A stretch of DNA of 64,000 nucleotides from Neorhizobium vignae (GTDB lineage Bacteria > Pseudomonadota > Alphaproteobacteria > Rhizobiales > Rhizobiaceae). Shown here piece by piece: positions 43,635 to 51,172 of the stretch; positions within the stretch are counted from its first letter, which is position 1, and each line of letters begins with the position of its first letter. The DNA is taken from positions 186,001 to 250,000 of the forward strand of contig NZ_JNNU01000007.1 in the NCBI RefSeq assembly GCF_000732195.1, in the 5' to 3' direction. The notes under the pieces are model-generated. The model saw only the letters and a list, made by a program, of their open reading frames with translations. It made no database searches and was not told the DNA's origin. Both the position numbers and the translations under genes were made by a program.

Positions 43635-44648
43635 TCAGCCGCGGCGGCGGCGTCTTTCCCGGCCGGAATCGCCGCCCGATTCACTGGCGGTCTTATTGCG
43701 CAGCGGGCCGATCTTGTCGACGATTTCCTCGATCGTCGGACGCGGCCGAGGGGTATAATCGTCGAGTGCTGCGCGCATGGCGGCCAGATGTTCGCAGGAG
43801 GTGCCGCAGCATCCGCCGATGATTCTTGCGCCGGCATCGCGGGCAAGCCGTGCATATTCGGCCATCAGCGGCGGCGTACCCGAATAGAAGATTTCGGAGC
43901 CGCGAAATTCCGGAATGCCGCAATTGCCCTTGACGATGGTCACCGCATGGGGATCGGCCGCCGTCATGTCCAGCAGGCTCGACAGGATGTCGGAGGCGCC
44001 GACGCCGCAATTGGCGCCGGCCGCCACCGGGCCTTCGCCGACATCCTTCGCCACGTCGTGGATCTGCTTGGGATCGAGCCCCATCATCGTCCTGCCGGCG
44101 GTGTCGAAAGAGCCGGTGTAGGTATAGGGCAACCCGGCCTTGACGGCAGCTTCGGCCGCCGCGCGGATTTCTTCCGGCGCGGACATGGTTTCGATCCAGG
44201 CGATGTCGGCGCCGCCGGCCTTCAGGCCCTCGATCTGTTCCGCAAAGGCGGCGACCGCATCCTCGTAGGTCATCGCGCCGAGCGGAACGAACAGTTCGCC
44301 GGTCGGGCCGACCGAGCCGGCGACGATTACCTTTCGGCCTGCTCTGTCTGCCACCTTGCGGGCAATCTCGGCGGCAAGCCGGTTGAGTTCGTGCACCCGG
44401 CCTTCCGCCTTGTGCAACTTCAGCCGTTGGCGCGTGCCCCCGAAGGAATTGGTCAGGATGATGTCGGCGCCCGCATCGACGAAATCCTGATGCAGCTTCT
44501 CGATCTTTTCAGGCGCGGCCTCGTTCCACAGTTCCGGCGCTTCGCCGGCCTCGAGGCCCATGGCGAAGAGATTGGTGCCGGTGGCACCGTCGGCCAGCAG
44601 CACGCCCTTTTCGGCCAGAAGTTCGGTCAATGCGTTGGCGGTGGGCAT
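43635..44648 (-). CDS. bmt: Betaine-homocysteine S-methyltransferase family enzyme
   Basis: The 337-residue protein is a zinc-dependent homocysteine methyltransferase: GATGTNLFAMGL at the start and zinc ligands Cys214 (GANCGVG), Cys280 and Cys281 (GGCCGT). The sequence resembles the rhizobial Bmt group, which makes methionine and dimethylglycine from glycine betaine and homocysteine; another methyl donor is possible. The C-terminus has a basic tail (GRERRRRRG). An inverted repeat just upstream may bind a methionine-cycle repressor. The start follows AAGGAG. Confidence 0.88.
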   Translation of the reverse strand: MPTANALTELLAEKGVLLADGATGTNLFAMGLEAGEAPELWNEAAPEKIEKLHQDFVDAGADIILTNSFGGTRQRLKLHKAEGRVHELNRLAAEIARKVADRAGRKVIVAGSVGPTGELFVPLGAMTYEDAVAAFAEQIEGLKAGGADIAWIETMSAPEEIRAAAEAAVKAGLPYTYTGSFDTAGRTMMGLDPKQIHDVAKDVGEGPVAAGANCGVGASDILSSLLDMTAADPHAVTIVKGNCGIPEFRGSEIFYSGTPPLMAEYARLARDAGARIIGGCCGTSCEHLAAMRAALDDYTPRPRPTIEEIVDKIGPLRNKTASESGGDSGRERRRRRG

Positions 44649-44674
44649 GGCGGCGCTCCTTGCAATGGAAATGT

Positions 44675-44696
44675 CATATAAAGAAACCTTTATATG
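44675..44696. promoter_or_regulatory. Perfect inverted repeat upstream of bmt
   Basis: CATATAAAG (44675-44683) and CTTTATATG (44688-44696) are separated by 4 bases, 27 bases before the bmt start. Its form resembles operators I recall for SahR, the ArsR-family S-adenosylhomocysteine-responsive repressor of methionine-cycle genes in Proteobacteria; the match is from memory. Confidence 0.6.
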
Positions 44697-44766
44697 ATTG
44701 CAACTCGCAGCCGCGTGCCTCTTCGCGACGCTGGCGGCTTTAACAGCGCCGGTTCAAGCAATCGCG

Positions 44767-45762
44767 TCAGAGCGATGCCTTGATCTTGTCGGCCACATCA
44801 GGAGCGACCCACTTGGTCCAGATATTCGGATTGCTTTCGAGAAAGTGTTTGGCGGCAGCTTCGTTGGTGCTCTTGTTCGCTTCCTGCCAGGCGAGCAGGC
44901 TGTTGACCGCCGTATTGGTCCACTTGCGTCTCTTGATGTAGTCCATCGCCACTTCCGCCTTCTGGGCGAATTGTCTGGTGACCAGAGTGAAGGCCTGGGA
45001 CGTCGGATAGGAGTTGACCTTCGGGTTCGGGCAATTGGGCACGGCGGTGCAGGCGTCCCAATCGGCCTTGTCGTGCGGGACATTGAAGGAGAGCTTCACC
45101 ATCTCGTATTTGCCGAGAAAAGCCGTCGGAGCCCAGTAGTAGCCGAGCCAGCCGGTCTTTTTCTCGAAGGCGTTGGTGATCGAACCGTCAAGGCCGGCGG
45201 CCGTGCCGGTGTCGATCAGATCGAATTTCTTTTCCTCGGCGTCAAGTGCCCGGAACAGGTTGGCGGTCGAAACCTGGCAGCTCCAGCCGGACGGGCAGTT
45301 ATAGACGGCACCCCTTCCGGATTTCTGCGGTGACGGGAAAAGATCCGGATGGGCCAACGCCTGCTGCACGGTCTTGATATCGGGATGGGCATCGGCAAGG
45401 AATTTCGGGATCCACCAGCCTTCGACGGCGCCGTCGGAAAGGATCTCCGCGCCGACGATCATACGGCCCTCGGCAACGGCCTTGTCGAGTGTGGTGCGCA
45501 CCGAGTTGATCCAGAACTCCGGCGCCAGATCCGGCTGGCTTCTTTCGTTCATGGACGTGAAGGTCGGAAGCGTGTCACCCGGGACGAGCTGGACCGTGCA
45601 ACCGAAGCCTTGTTCGAGGATGATCTTGTCGAGATTGGCCGCAATGCCGGCTGAAGCCCAGTTCATTTCGGCGATCGAGACCGTACCGCAATCCGCCGAG
45701 GCTGACCCTGAAAAAGCAAAAAGACCGGCAGCAAGGACCGTGGAAGCGAGGATTTTTTTCAT
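44767..45762 (-). CDS. Betaine/choline-type ABC transporter substrate-binding protein
   Basis: The 331-residue protein has a signal peptide (to about residue 23, FSGSASA) and the OpuAC fold of ProX/ChoX-type binding proteins. Aromatic residues likely to cage a quaternary ammonium group occur in MNWASA, FWINSV, GWWIP and GYYWAP. No permease or ATPase gene is adjacent, so it must feed a transporter encoded elsewhere. Its place beside bmt supports betaine as ligand (inference). Confidence 0.88.
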   Translation of the reverse strand: MKKILASTVLAAGLFAFSGSASADCGTVSIAEMNWASAGIAANLDKIILEQGFGCTVQLVPGDTLPTFTSMNERSQPDLAPEFWINSVRTTLDKAVAEGRMIVGAEILSDGAVEGWWIPKFLADAHPDIKTVQQALAHPDLFPSPQKSGRGAVYNCPSGWSCQVSTANLFRALDAEEKKFDLIDTGTAAGLDGSITNAFEKKTGWLGYYWAPTAFLGKYEMVKLSFNVPHDKADWDACTAVPNCPNPKVNSYPTSQAFTLVTRQFAQKAEVAMDYIKRRKWTNTAVNSLLAWQEANKSTNEAAAKHFLESNPNIWTKWVAPDVADKIKASL

Positions 45763-46564
45763 TCTGGGACCTCCCGGTCTTTCCTTTCACTGTTTACTCA
45801 ATCGAGCGCGAGGTGGTGCACACTGTTGGAACCAGTCTGAGCAGGCCGCCCAGAGTATAGGTCTCGTTCGCATCTGCGACAGCTTTCCACGGATACTGTG
45901 CATTTATTATGTCAGTGCAAAACACGGTACGTCTTCCTCCTCAGAAATCAACACGCACACGCCGCGCTATCGCGCCGGTCGTCGACTCCAGCCCTTGAGA
46001 TCGTCACCTGCGACGAGGAAAACATTCACTGAGCGCGAAACAGTGTCGTGTCGGGCTGGGCCTTTTCCGCCAGCCGCCGCTATTCACCTGCCAATCCATC
46101 GGAAAAAACAGAAAAAATGAGAAAAGCGTGCAGCTTACGGAGTTCACTAACCATCCGGTAAGAATGTGGCGTTATTGCTTTTCATGCGGGCGGTTAGCTC
46201 GCGCTTGGCGCCGGATCAGGTAGTGCGTACCGGTCGCCCTTGCCGTCCGATGGCAGGCCTCGTTCTGTTGGCCCGCGGACACTTCATCTTCCGATCGTTG
46301 TCAGATTCGCGACTATCAATATGGGGCCACGGCCTCCTTTGCCAAATGCGCGGATTTGTGGCCGAAATCGGCTGGCCGGACCCGGCCAGCCGTGGCAGCC
46401 TGCTTCGATGAAGCCAACGACGGCAAGCGGGTGTTGGTTGACACTTCGCGGATATAGCTGCACCATTTGCCGGCAATGCGAATCCAGAGACATCATCACC
46501 AACAGGGCCGGACGCCTCCTTTCTACGAATCGTCCGGTCCCCTCTGGTCCAGGCCATTTTCTCC
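45763..46564. other. Long non-coding stretch upstream of cobU
   Basis: These 802 bases carry no convincing gene; frames on both strands look like random high-GC sequence. A 22-base palindrome at 46370-46391 is the main structure. I looked for a cobalamin riboswitch ahead of cobU and did not find its conserved boxes. The part next to 45762 would hold the binding-protein promoter. Confidence 0.5.
46370..46391. repeat. Strong GC palindrome in the region before cobU
   Basis: GGCTGGCCGG (46370-46379) and CCGGCCAGCC (46382-46391) are perfect 10-base arms separated by AC. It may be a transcription terminator without T-run, an RNA hairpin or a protein site. Confidence 0.5.
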
Positions 46565-47086
46565 ATGACATGCAACGGTCACGTCACCCTTGTCCTCGGG
46601 GGCGCCCGCTCGGGCAAATCCGGTTTCTCGGAAAGGCTTGCCAAGGAGAGCGGCCTGGAACGGCACTACGTCGCCACCGGTCGTGCCTATGACGACGAGA
46701 TGCGCTCGCGCATCGCCCGGCATCGTGTCGACCGCGGAGACGGCTGGACCACGCACGAAGTGCCGCTCGACCTGGTGGAGCGACTGACCGAAATCGATGC
46801 GCCGGGAAGAGTCGTCCTTGTCGATTGCCTGACGCTCTGGCTCACCAACCTGATGATGGACGAGCGCGATATCGACACTGCCGCCGCCACACTTGTGGGC
46901 CGGTTCGGAAGCCTTTCGGCGAAACTGATTCTCGTCTCCAACGAGGTCGGTCTCGGAATCGTGCCTGACAACAAGATGGCGCGGGAGTTCAGAGACCATG
47001 CCGGAAGGCTGCATCAGCGGATAGCGGCATCTGCCGACGAGGTCTTCTTCATCGCCGCCGGTCTGCCGCTCAGGATGAAGGGCTAG
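46565..47086 (+). CDS. cobU: Adenosylcobinamide kinase / cobinamide-phosphate guanylyltransferase
   Basis: The 173-residue protein has the P-loop GGARSGKS (about 12-19) and family segments [14 protein letters not shown] and [15 protein letters not shown]. CobU (CobP in aerobic rhizobial nomenclature) phosphorylates adenosylcobinamide and activates it with GTP, late in B12 synthesis or salvage. It sits next to genes that need a corrinoid cofactor. Its TAG overlaps the stop of the convergent TauE/SafE gene in CTAG. Confidence 0.95.
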   Translation: MTCNGHVTLVLGGARSGKSGFSERLAKESGLERHYVATGRAYDDEMRSRIARHRVDRGDGWTTHEVPLDLVERLTEIDAPGRVVLVDCLTLWLTNLMMDERDIDTAAATLVGRFGSLSAKLILVSNEVGLGIVPDNKMAREFRDHAGRLHQRIAASADEVFFIAAGLPLRMKG

Positions 47087-47898
47087 AAGCCGAACCAGAC
47101 GCGGACGGGATGGGTCGGATCGGCGAGCAGCTTAAGGGCGAGCGCCAGGCAGGAGATGACGAGCAGCGGCTTGATCAGCTTCGCGCCGTTCTTCATGGCC
47201 ATTCGTGAGCCGACCTGGGCGCCGAGGAACTGGCCGACGCCCATGATCAGGCCGATCTTCCAAAGGACGGACCCGGTCGCCGCAAAGACCAGGAACGAGC
47301 CGAAATTCGAGCCGAGATTTATGAGTTTTGTATGGGCGGTCGCCTTCAGCATGCCAAAGCCCGCGAGCAGCACGAAACCCAGCATGTAGAACGAGCCGGC
47401 GCCAGGTCCGAATATGCCGTCATACAGGCCGACCAACGGGACGATCGTCACCCCGAACACCAAGGGCGTCACCCGGCGGTGACTGTCGATGTCGTTGAGA
47501 TTGGGCTTGACGGCGAAGAACAGCGCGATGGCGATCAGCAGGAAGGGGATTGCCGCGGCAAGCCAGCCTGCGGGCACCAGCGACGCGAGCGTGGCGCCGA
47601 CGGCCCCACCGATCAGCGACATCCCAGCCATCGGCAACTGGCTTTTCAAGTTCACATGACCACGGCGCGCATAGGCGATCGTCGCGGATGCCGACCCGAA
47701 CTGTGACTGCAGCTTGTTGGTCGCGAGCGATTCGAGCGGCGGAATGCCGGCGATCAGCATGACCGGAATGGTGATGAGCCCGCCGCCGCCAGCGATCGAA
47801 TCGACAAAACCGGCAAAAATCGCGGCGAGAAACAGCAGGAAGAGGAATTGGAATGCGAGGTCGGTCAAGGGGGGGGGACTCTGTCGGCGGAAACGCAT
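47083..47898 (-). CDS. TauE/SafE-family anion transporter
   Basis: The 271-residue membrane protein has about eight helices and the TauE/SafE motif [16 protein letters not shown] near the N-terminus. Relatives export sulfite or sulfoacetate or move other small anions. The start is unclear: from ATG 47898 the codons soon cross a run of nine C (plus strand G at 47869-47877), and a TTG start at 47868 lies just after the run. Length changes in the run would disconnect the ATG but not the TTG. It is convergent with cobU. Confidence 0.85.
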   Translation of the reverse strand: MRFRRQSPPPLTDLAFQFLFLLFLAAIFAGFVDSIAGGGGLITIPVMLIAGIPPLESLATNKLQSQFGSASATIAYARRGHVNLKSQLPMAGMSLIGGAVGATLASLVPAGWLAAAIPFLLIAIALFFAVKPNLNDIDSHRRVTPLVFGVTIVPLVGLYDGIFGPGAGSFYMLGFVLLAGFGMLKATAHTKLINLGSNFGSFLVFAATGSVLWKIGLIMGVGQFLGAQVGSRMAMKNGAKLIKPLLVISCLALALKLLADPTHPVRVWFGF

Positions 47899-48046
47899 TC
47901 GGACGGATGCGGCGTGCTTCTCGCATCGAACAGTCACGACTGCAACCGCCTTTGACGGGACCCCAGCCATGTTGCTTCCGGGATTGCGCATCATCGGTTT
48001 GGCGTTATTGTGCGCGCCTTTCGAAGAGCCGAACAAGGAAAAGCTT

Positions 48047-49018
48047 ATGCACAAGGTCATTTTCGATACGGACCCCGGCGTTGACGACGCGATGGCGCTG
48101 CTCTTTCTGCATAGGCACCCGGAAATCGATCTTCTCGGCGTGACGACCGTTTTCGGCAATGTTCCGCTCGATCTCACGACCCGCAATGCGCAGTTCCTGC
48201 ATCAGGAGTGGGGGATTTCAGCCCCCATCGCCAAAGGCGCCGACAGCACGATCGATCCGTTGCGCAGCGACGATCGCGCCGCTTCCGTCGTGCACGGTCT
48301 AGACGGTCTCGGCAATATCGGCCTGCCTGAGACGATCGACTGGCCGCTCGATCCGCGTCCCGCCTACCAGTTCATCATCGATACCGTCCGCGACAATCCG
48401 GGCGAAGTGACGCTGATCGCCGTCGGCCGCATGACGAACCTGGCGCTGGCGCTGCAGGCTGATCCGGATTTCGCCGGCCTCGTCAAGGAAGTCGTCGTCA
48501 TGGGCGGCGCCTTCGATGTGAACGGCAACGTCACGCCCGCAGCGGAAGCCAACATCCATGGCGACCCGGAAGCCGCCGACATCATCTTCACCACGCCGTG
48601 GAAGGTCACCATCGTCGGCCTGGACGTGACCATGAAGACGATCATGACCGGGGAATATCTTGCCGACATGGCCAGGTCGGGCGAAAAATCGGTGCAATTG
48701 CTCTCCGACTTGTCGCAGTATTACATCGAGTTCTACAAGAGCCGGGTCGGCATCGCCGGCATGGCGGTACATGACAGCACGGCCTGCGTCTATCTGGTAC
48801 GGCCGGATCTTTTCATCCTCCGCGGTGGTCCCGTGCGAGTCGTCTGCGGCGGCATTGCCGACGGCGAAACGATCCAGGCTCCCGACAGCGGCCGCAAGTT
48901 CGTCGGCACGGCCTGGGACGGCCAGCCGAGCCAGTGGGTGTGCATCGACGTCCGATCGGACGAGGTTCTGGAGGTGATCCGGGCTGCGCTGGTCGAGAGC
49001 CGGGCCTCCGGCGCCTAG
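48047..49018 (+). CDS. Inosine/uridine-preferring nucleoside hydrolase
   Basis: The 323-residue protein starts MHKVIFDTDPGVDDAMAL, the calcium-binding Asp cluster of nucleoside hydrolases. Other family segments are VVMGGAFDVNGNVTPAAE, ANIHGDPEAA and MAVHDSTAC. These enzymes split ribonucleosides into base and ribose for salvage. The ATG at 48047 follows AAGGAAA; the longer frame upstream is not family-like. It appears to be a single-gene unit. Confidence 0.92.
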   Translation: MHKVIFDTDPGVDDAMALLFLHRHPEIDLLGVTTVFGNVPLDLTTRNAQFLHQEWGISAPIAKGADSTIDPLRSDDRAASVVHGLDGLGNIGLPETIDWPLDPRPAYQFIIDTVRDNPGEVTLIAVGRMTNLALALQADPDFAGLVKEVVVMGGAFDVNGNVTPAAEANIHGDPEAADIIFTTPWKVTIVGLDVTMKTIMTGEYLADMARSGEKSVQLLSDLSQYYIEFYKSRVGIAGMAVHDSTACVYLVRPDLFILRGGPVRVVCGGIADGETIQAPDSGRKFVGTAWDGQPSQWVCIDVRSDEVLEVIRAALVESRASGA

Positions 49019-49141
49019 TCGATTGCTGTTTAGGCAACAGTTCCGGTGCAAATTTTCATGCGGGTAGACGAAGCCATTGGCATTTGTGATCGATTTCCCT
49101 ATGTGGAACCTTGATTTTGATATTCTGCGAAGGACATGGGC

Positions 49142-49420
49142 GTGACAGCTACATTCGATAAAGTTGCCGACATCATTGCTGAGACCAGCGAAATCGATCG
49201 CGAGACCATCACGCCGGAAAGCCACACGATCGATGACCTGGGCATCGACAGCCTGGATTTCCTGGATATCGTGTTCGCCATCGACAAGGAATTCGGGATC
49301 AAGATTCCGCTTGAACAGTGGACCCAGGAAGTCAACGAGGGCAAGGTTTCGACCGAAGAGTACTTCGTCCTCAAGAACCTGTGTGCCAAGATCGACGAGC
49401 TGAAGGCGGCCAAGGGCTGA
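49142..49420 (+). CDS. acpXL: Acyl carrier protein AcpXL for the lipid A long-chain fatty acid
   Basis: The 92-residue carrier protein has the phosphopantetheine Ser37 in [17 protein letters not shown]. The sequence is that of rhizobial AcpXL, which carries the growing 27-hydroxyoctacosanoate chain. I chose GTG 49142: AAGGA lies 8 bases before it, and the resulting 92-residue [10 protein letters not shown] start matches known AcpXL proteins. The ATG at 49136 is too close to the ribosome site. It is the first gene of the six-gene operon. Confidence 0.97.
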   Translation: MTATFDKVADIIAETSEIDRETITPESHTIDDLGIDSLDFLDIVFAIDKEFGIKIPLEQWTQEVNEGKVSTEEYFVLKNLCAKIDELKAAKG

Positions 49421-49449
49421 TCGTCTGATCATCCCGGGCCGGCAAACTC

Positions 49450-49923
49450 ATGCTGCTCGAATATTTCCAGATGATCGACCGCGTCGAAGCGGTCGATCTT
49501 GGGGCGAAAGTGTTGAAGGCGCGGTCTGTCGTGCCGTCCAAAAGCCCTGTCTTTGAAGGCCACTTTCCCGGAATGCCGCTGGTGCCGGGCGTGCTCCTGA
49601 TCGAGACCATGGCGCAGGCCTCCGGTTTCCTGGTGCTCGCTGCCACCGATTTCGCCGCGATGCCGTTCCTGATGTCTGTCGACGGCGCCAAGATGCGCGC
49701 CTTTGTGGAGCCTGACGCGGTTCTCGACATCGAGGCGTTTCTGGAGCATGAGGGGTCCGGTTACGCGGTAACCAAGGCAAAGATCACGTGTAACGGCAAG
49801 AAGGTCTGCGACGCACAGCTCAAACTGCGCACCATGCCGTTCAGCGAAATCCCGCTGGCGCCGGTCATCCGCAAGCGTGCGGAAGAGGTCGGCCTGATGG
49901 ATGCGATTGCCGCAAGCGCATAA
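49450..49923 (+). CDS. fabZXL: 3-hydroxyacyl-ACP dehydratase FabZXL
   Basis: The 157-residue hot-dog-fold protein has the FabZ active site with catalytic His and Glu in GHFPGMPLVPGVLLIETMAQ. It would dehydrate 3-hydroxyacyl-AcpXL during elongation of the very-long-chain fatty acid. It lies 29 bases after acpXL and 39 before fabF2XL. Confidence 0.94.
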   Translation: MLLEYFQMIDRVEAVDLGAKVLKARSVVPSKSPVFEGHFPGMPLVPGVLLIETMAQASGFLVLAATDFAAMPFLMSVDGAKMRAFVEPDAVLDIEAFLEHEGSGYAVTKAKITCNGKKVCDAQLKLRTMPFSEIPLAPVIRKRAEEVGLMDAIAASA

Positions 49924-49962
49924 AAGCCCGCCCGTTCAGTCCGGTGGGTCAAAGAGGACATT

Positions 49963-51162
49963 ATGAAGTCTGACAATGATGTCGTGATCACTGGTATCGG
50001 GATCGTCACCAGCCAGGGCGTTGGCAAGGAGCCGCATATCGCGCTGCTGTCGTCGGCAGAAGCGGGCGCCCCGAAAGTCGAGACCGATCGTTTCGCGCCG
50101 TATCCGGTGCATCCGATGCCCGAGATCGACTGGTCGGCGCAGATCGCCAAACGTGGCGACCAGCGCCAGATGGAGAACTGGCAGCGGCTCGGCGTGTTTT
50201 CCGCAGGCCTCGCGCTCGACGACGCCGGCCTGAAGACGGATGCGGACGCCTGCGCTTCCATGGACATGATCGTGGCCGCTGGCGGCGGCGAACGCGACAT
50301 CAAGGTCGATTCGCTGATCGTCGACGAAGCGCTGAAGCGCAACGACCGCGAAATGCTGCTCAACGAGAAGCTGACCACCGAGCTCCGCCCGACGCTGTTT
50401 CTGGCGCAGCTTTCCAATCTGGTCGCCGGCAATATCTCGATCGTCCACAAGGTCACCGGTTCGTCGCGCACGTTCATGGGCGAAGAGGCGGCCGGCATCT
50501 CTGCCGTCGAGACAGCCTTCCATCGCATCAAGGCTGGCCAATCGACCCATAGCTTGGTCGGCGGCGCATTCGTCGCCGAACGCGCCGACATCATCCTTCT
50601 TGTCGAGGGTATTCGTGCGCATGCGACCGGCGGCTGGCATCCGCTGTGGTCGCGTTCCACTGAGGATGGCGGCGGCATGATCATGGGTACGGTCGGCGCC
50701 TTCCTGGTGCTCGAATCGCGCGCCCATGCGCAAGCACGCGGCGCGCATGTCTACGCCGTCATAGATGCGATCGAAGGCGATCGTGGCAATCGCGACGAGG
50801 GCAGGCTCGAAAAGCGCCTCACCCGTCTCGCCGGCCATGCCTCTGGGATTTCCAAGGCCGATACGGTCGTCTTTTCGGGTGCCAGCGGCGTCGTGGATCT
50901 GGCGTCGCGCGAAAAGGCGCTGCTGGAGACGGAGTTTCCCGGTGCTGCCATCCGCGGTTTCGGCGGCGTCACCGGCCATGGCATGGAAGCGCAGTTCCCG
51001 CTTGGTCTGGCACTTGCCGCACTGACCTTGGATGGGGCCGCCAAGGTTCCCACATTCGATGCCCAGAACGAACGGCCGATGGCGGCGCCCGCAAAGCATG
51101 CGGTGGTGACGACCGTCGGTTATACGCGCGGCGAGGGCCTAGCAGTCCTCTCGGCCGCGTAA
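49963..51162 (+). CDS. fabF2XL: Ketosynthase-like FabF2XL lacking the catalytic Cys
   Basis: The 399-residue protein has the beta-ketoacyl-ACP synthase fold, but by-eye alignment to the next gene's product places Glu175 (FMGEEAAG) at the active-site Cys. The first catalytic His (NAHGT) is replaced in SGASG, while the second is kept in GVTGHGMEAQ. This resembles chain-length-factor (KS-beta) subunits of type II polyketide synthases, whose Cys is usually Gln. It probably pairs with FabF1XL and helps set the C28 chain length (inference). The downstream start overlaps its end region by close spacing. Confidence 0.92.
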   Translation: MKSDNDVVITGIGIVTSQGVGKEPHIALLSSAEAGAPKVETDRFAPYPVHPMPEIDWSAQIAKRGDQRQMENWQRLGVFSAGLALDDAGLKTDADACASMDMIVAAGGGERDIKVDSLIVDEALKRNDREMLLNEKLTTELRPTLFLAQLSNLVAGNISIVHKVTGSSRTFMGEEAAGISAVETAFHRIKAGQSTHSLVGGAFVAERADIILLVEGIRAHATGGWHPLWSRSTEDGGGMIMGTVGAFLVLESRAHAQARGAHVYAVIDAIEGDRGNRDEGRLEKRLTRLAGHASGISKADTVVFSGASGVVDLASREKALLETEFPGAAIRGFGGVTGHGMEAQFPLGLALAALTLDGAAKVPTFDAQNERPMAAPAKHAVVTTVGYTRGEGLAVLSAA

Positions 51163-51172
51163 AGGAGCTATG

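Noticed and set aside
45763..46564. A cobalamin riboswitch ahead of cobU
   Set aside because: I searched both strands for the conserved B12-box and related elements and saw no convincing match. A covariance-model search would settle it.
46216..46575. A 119-codon minus-strand frame before cobU
   Set aside because: Arg/Pro-rich random-looking translation, no ribosome site or domain.
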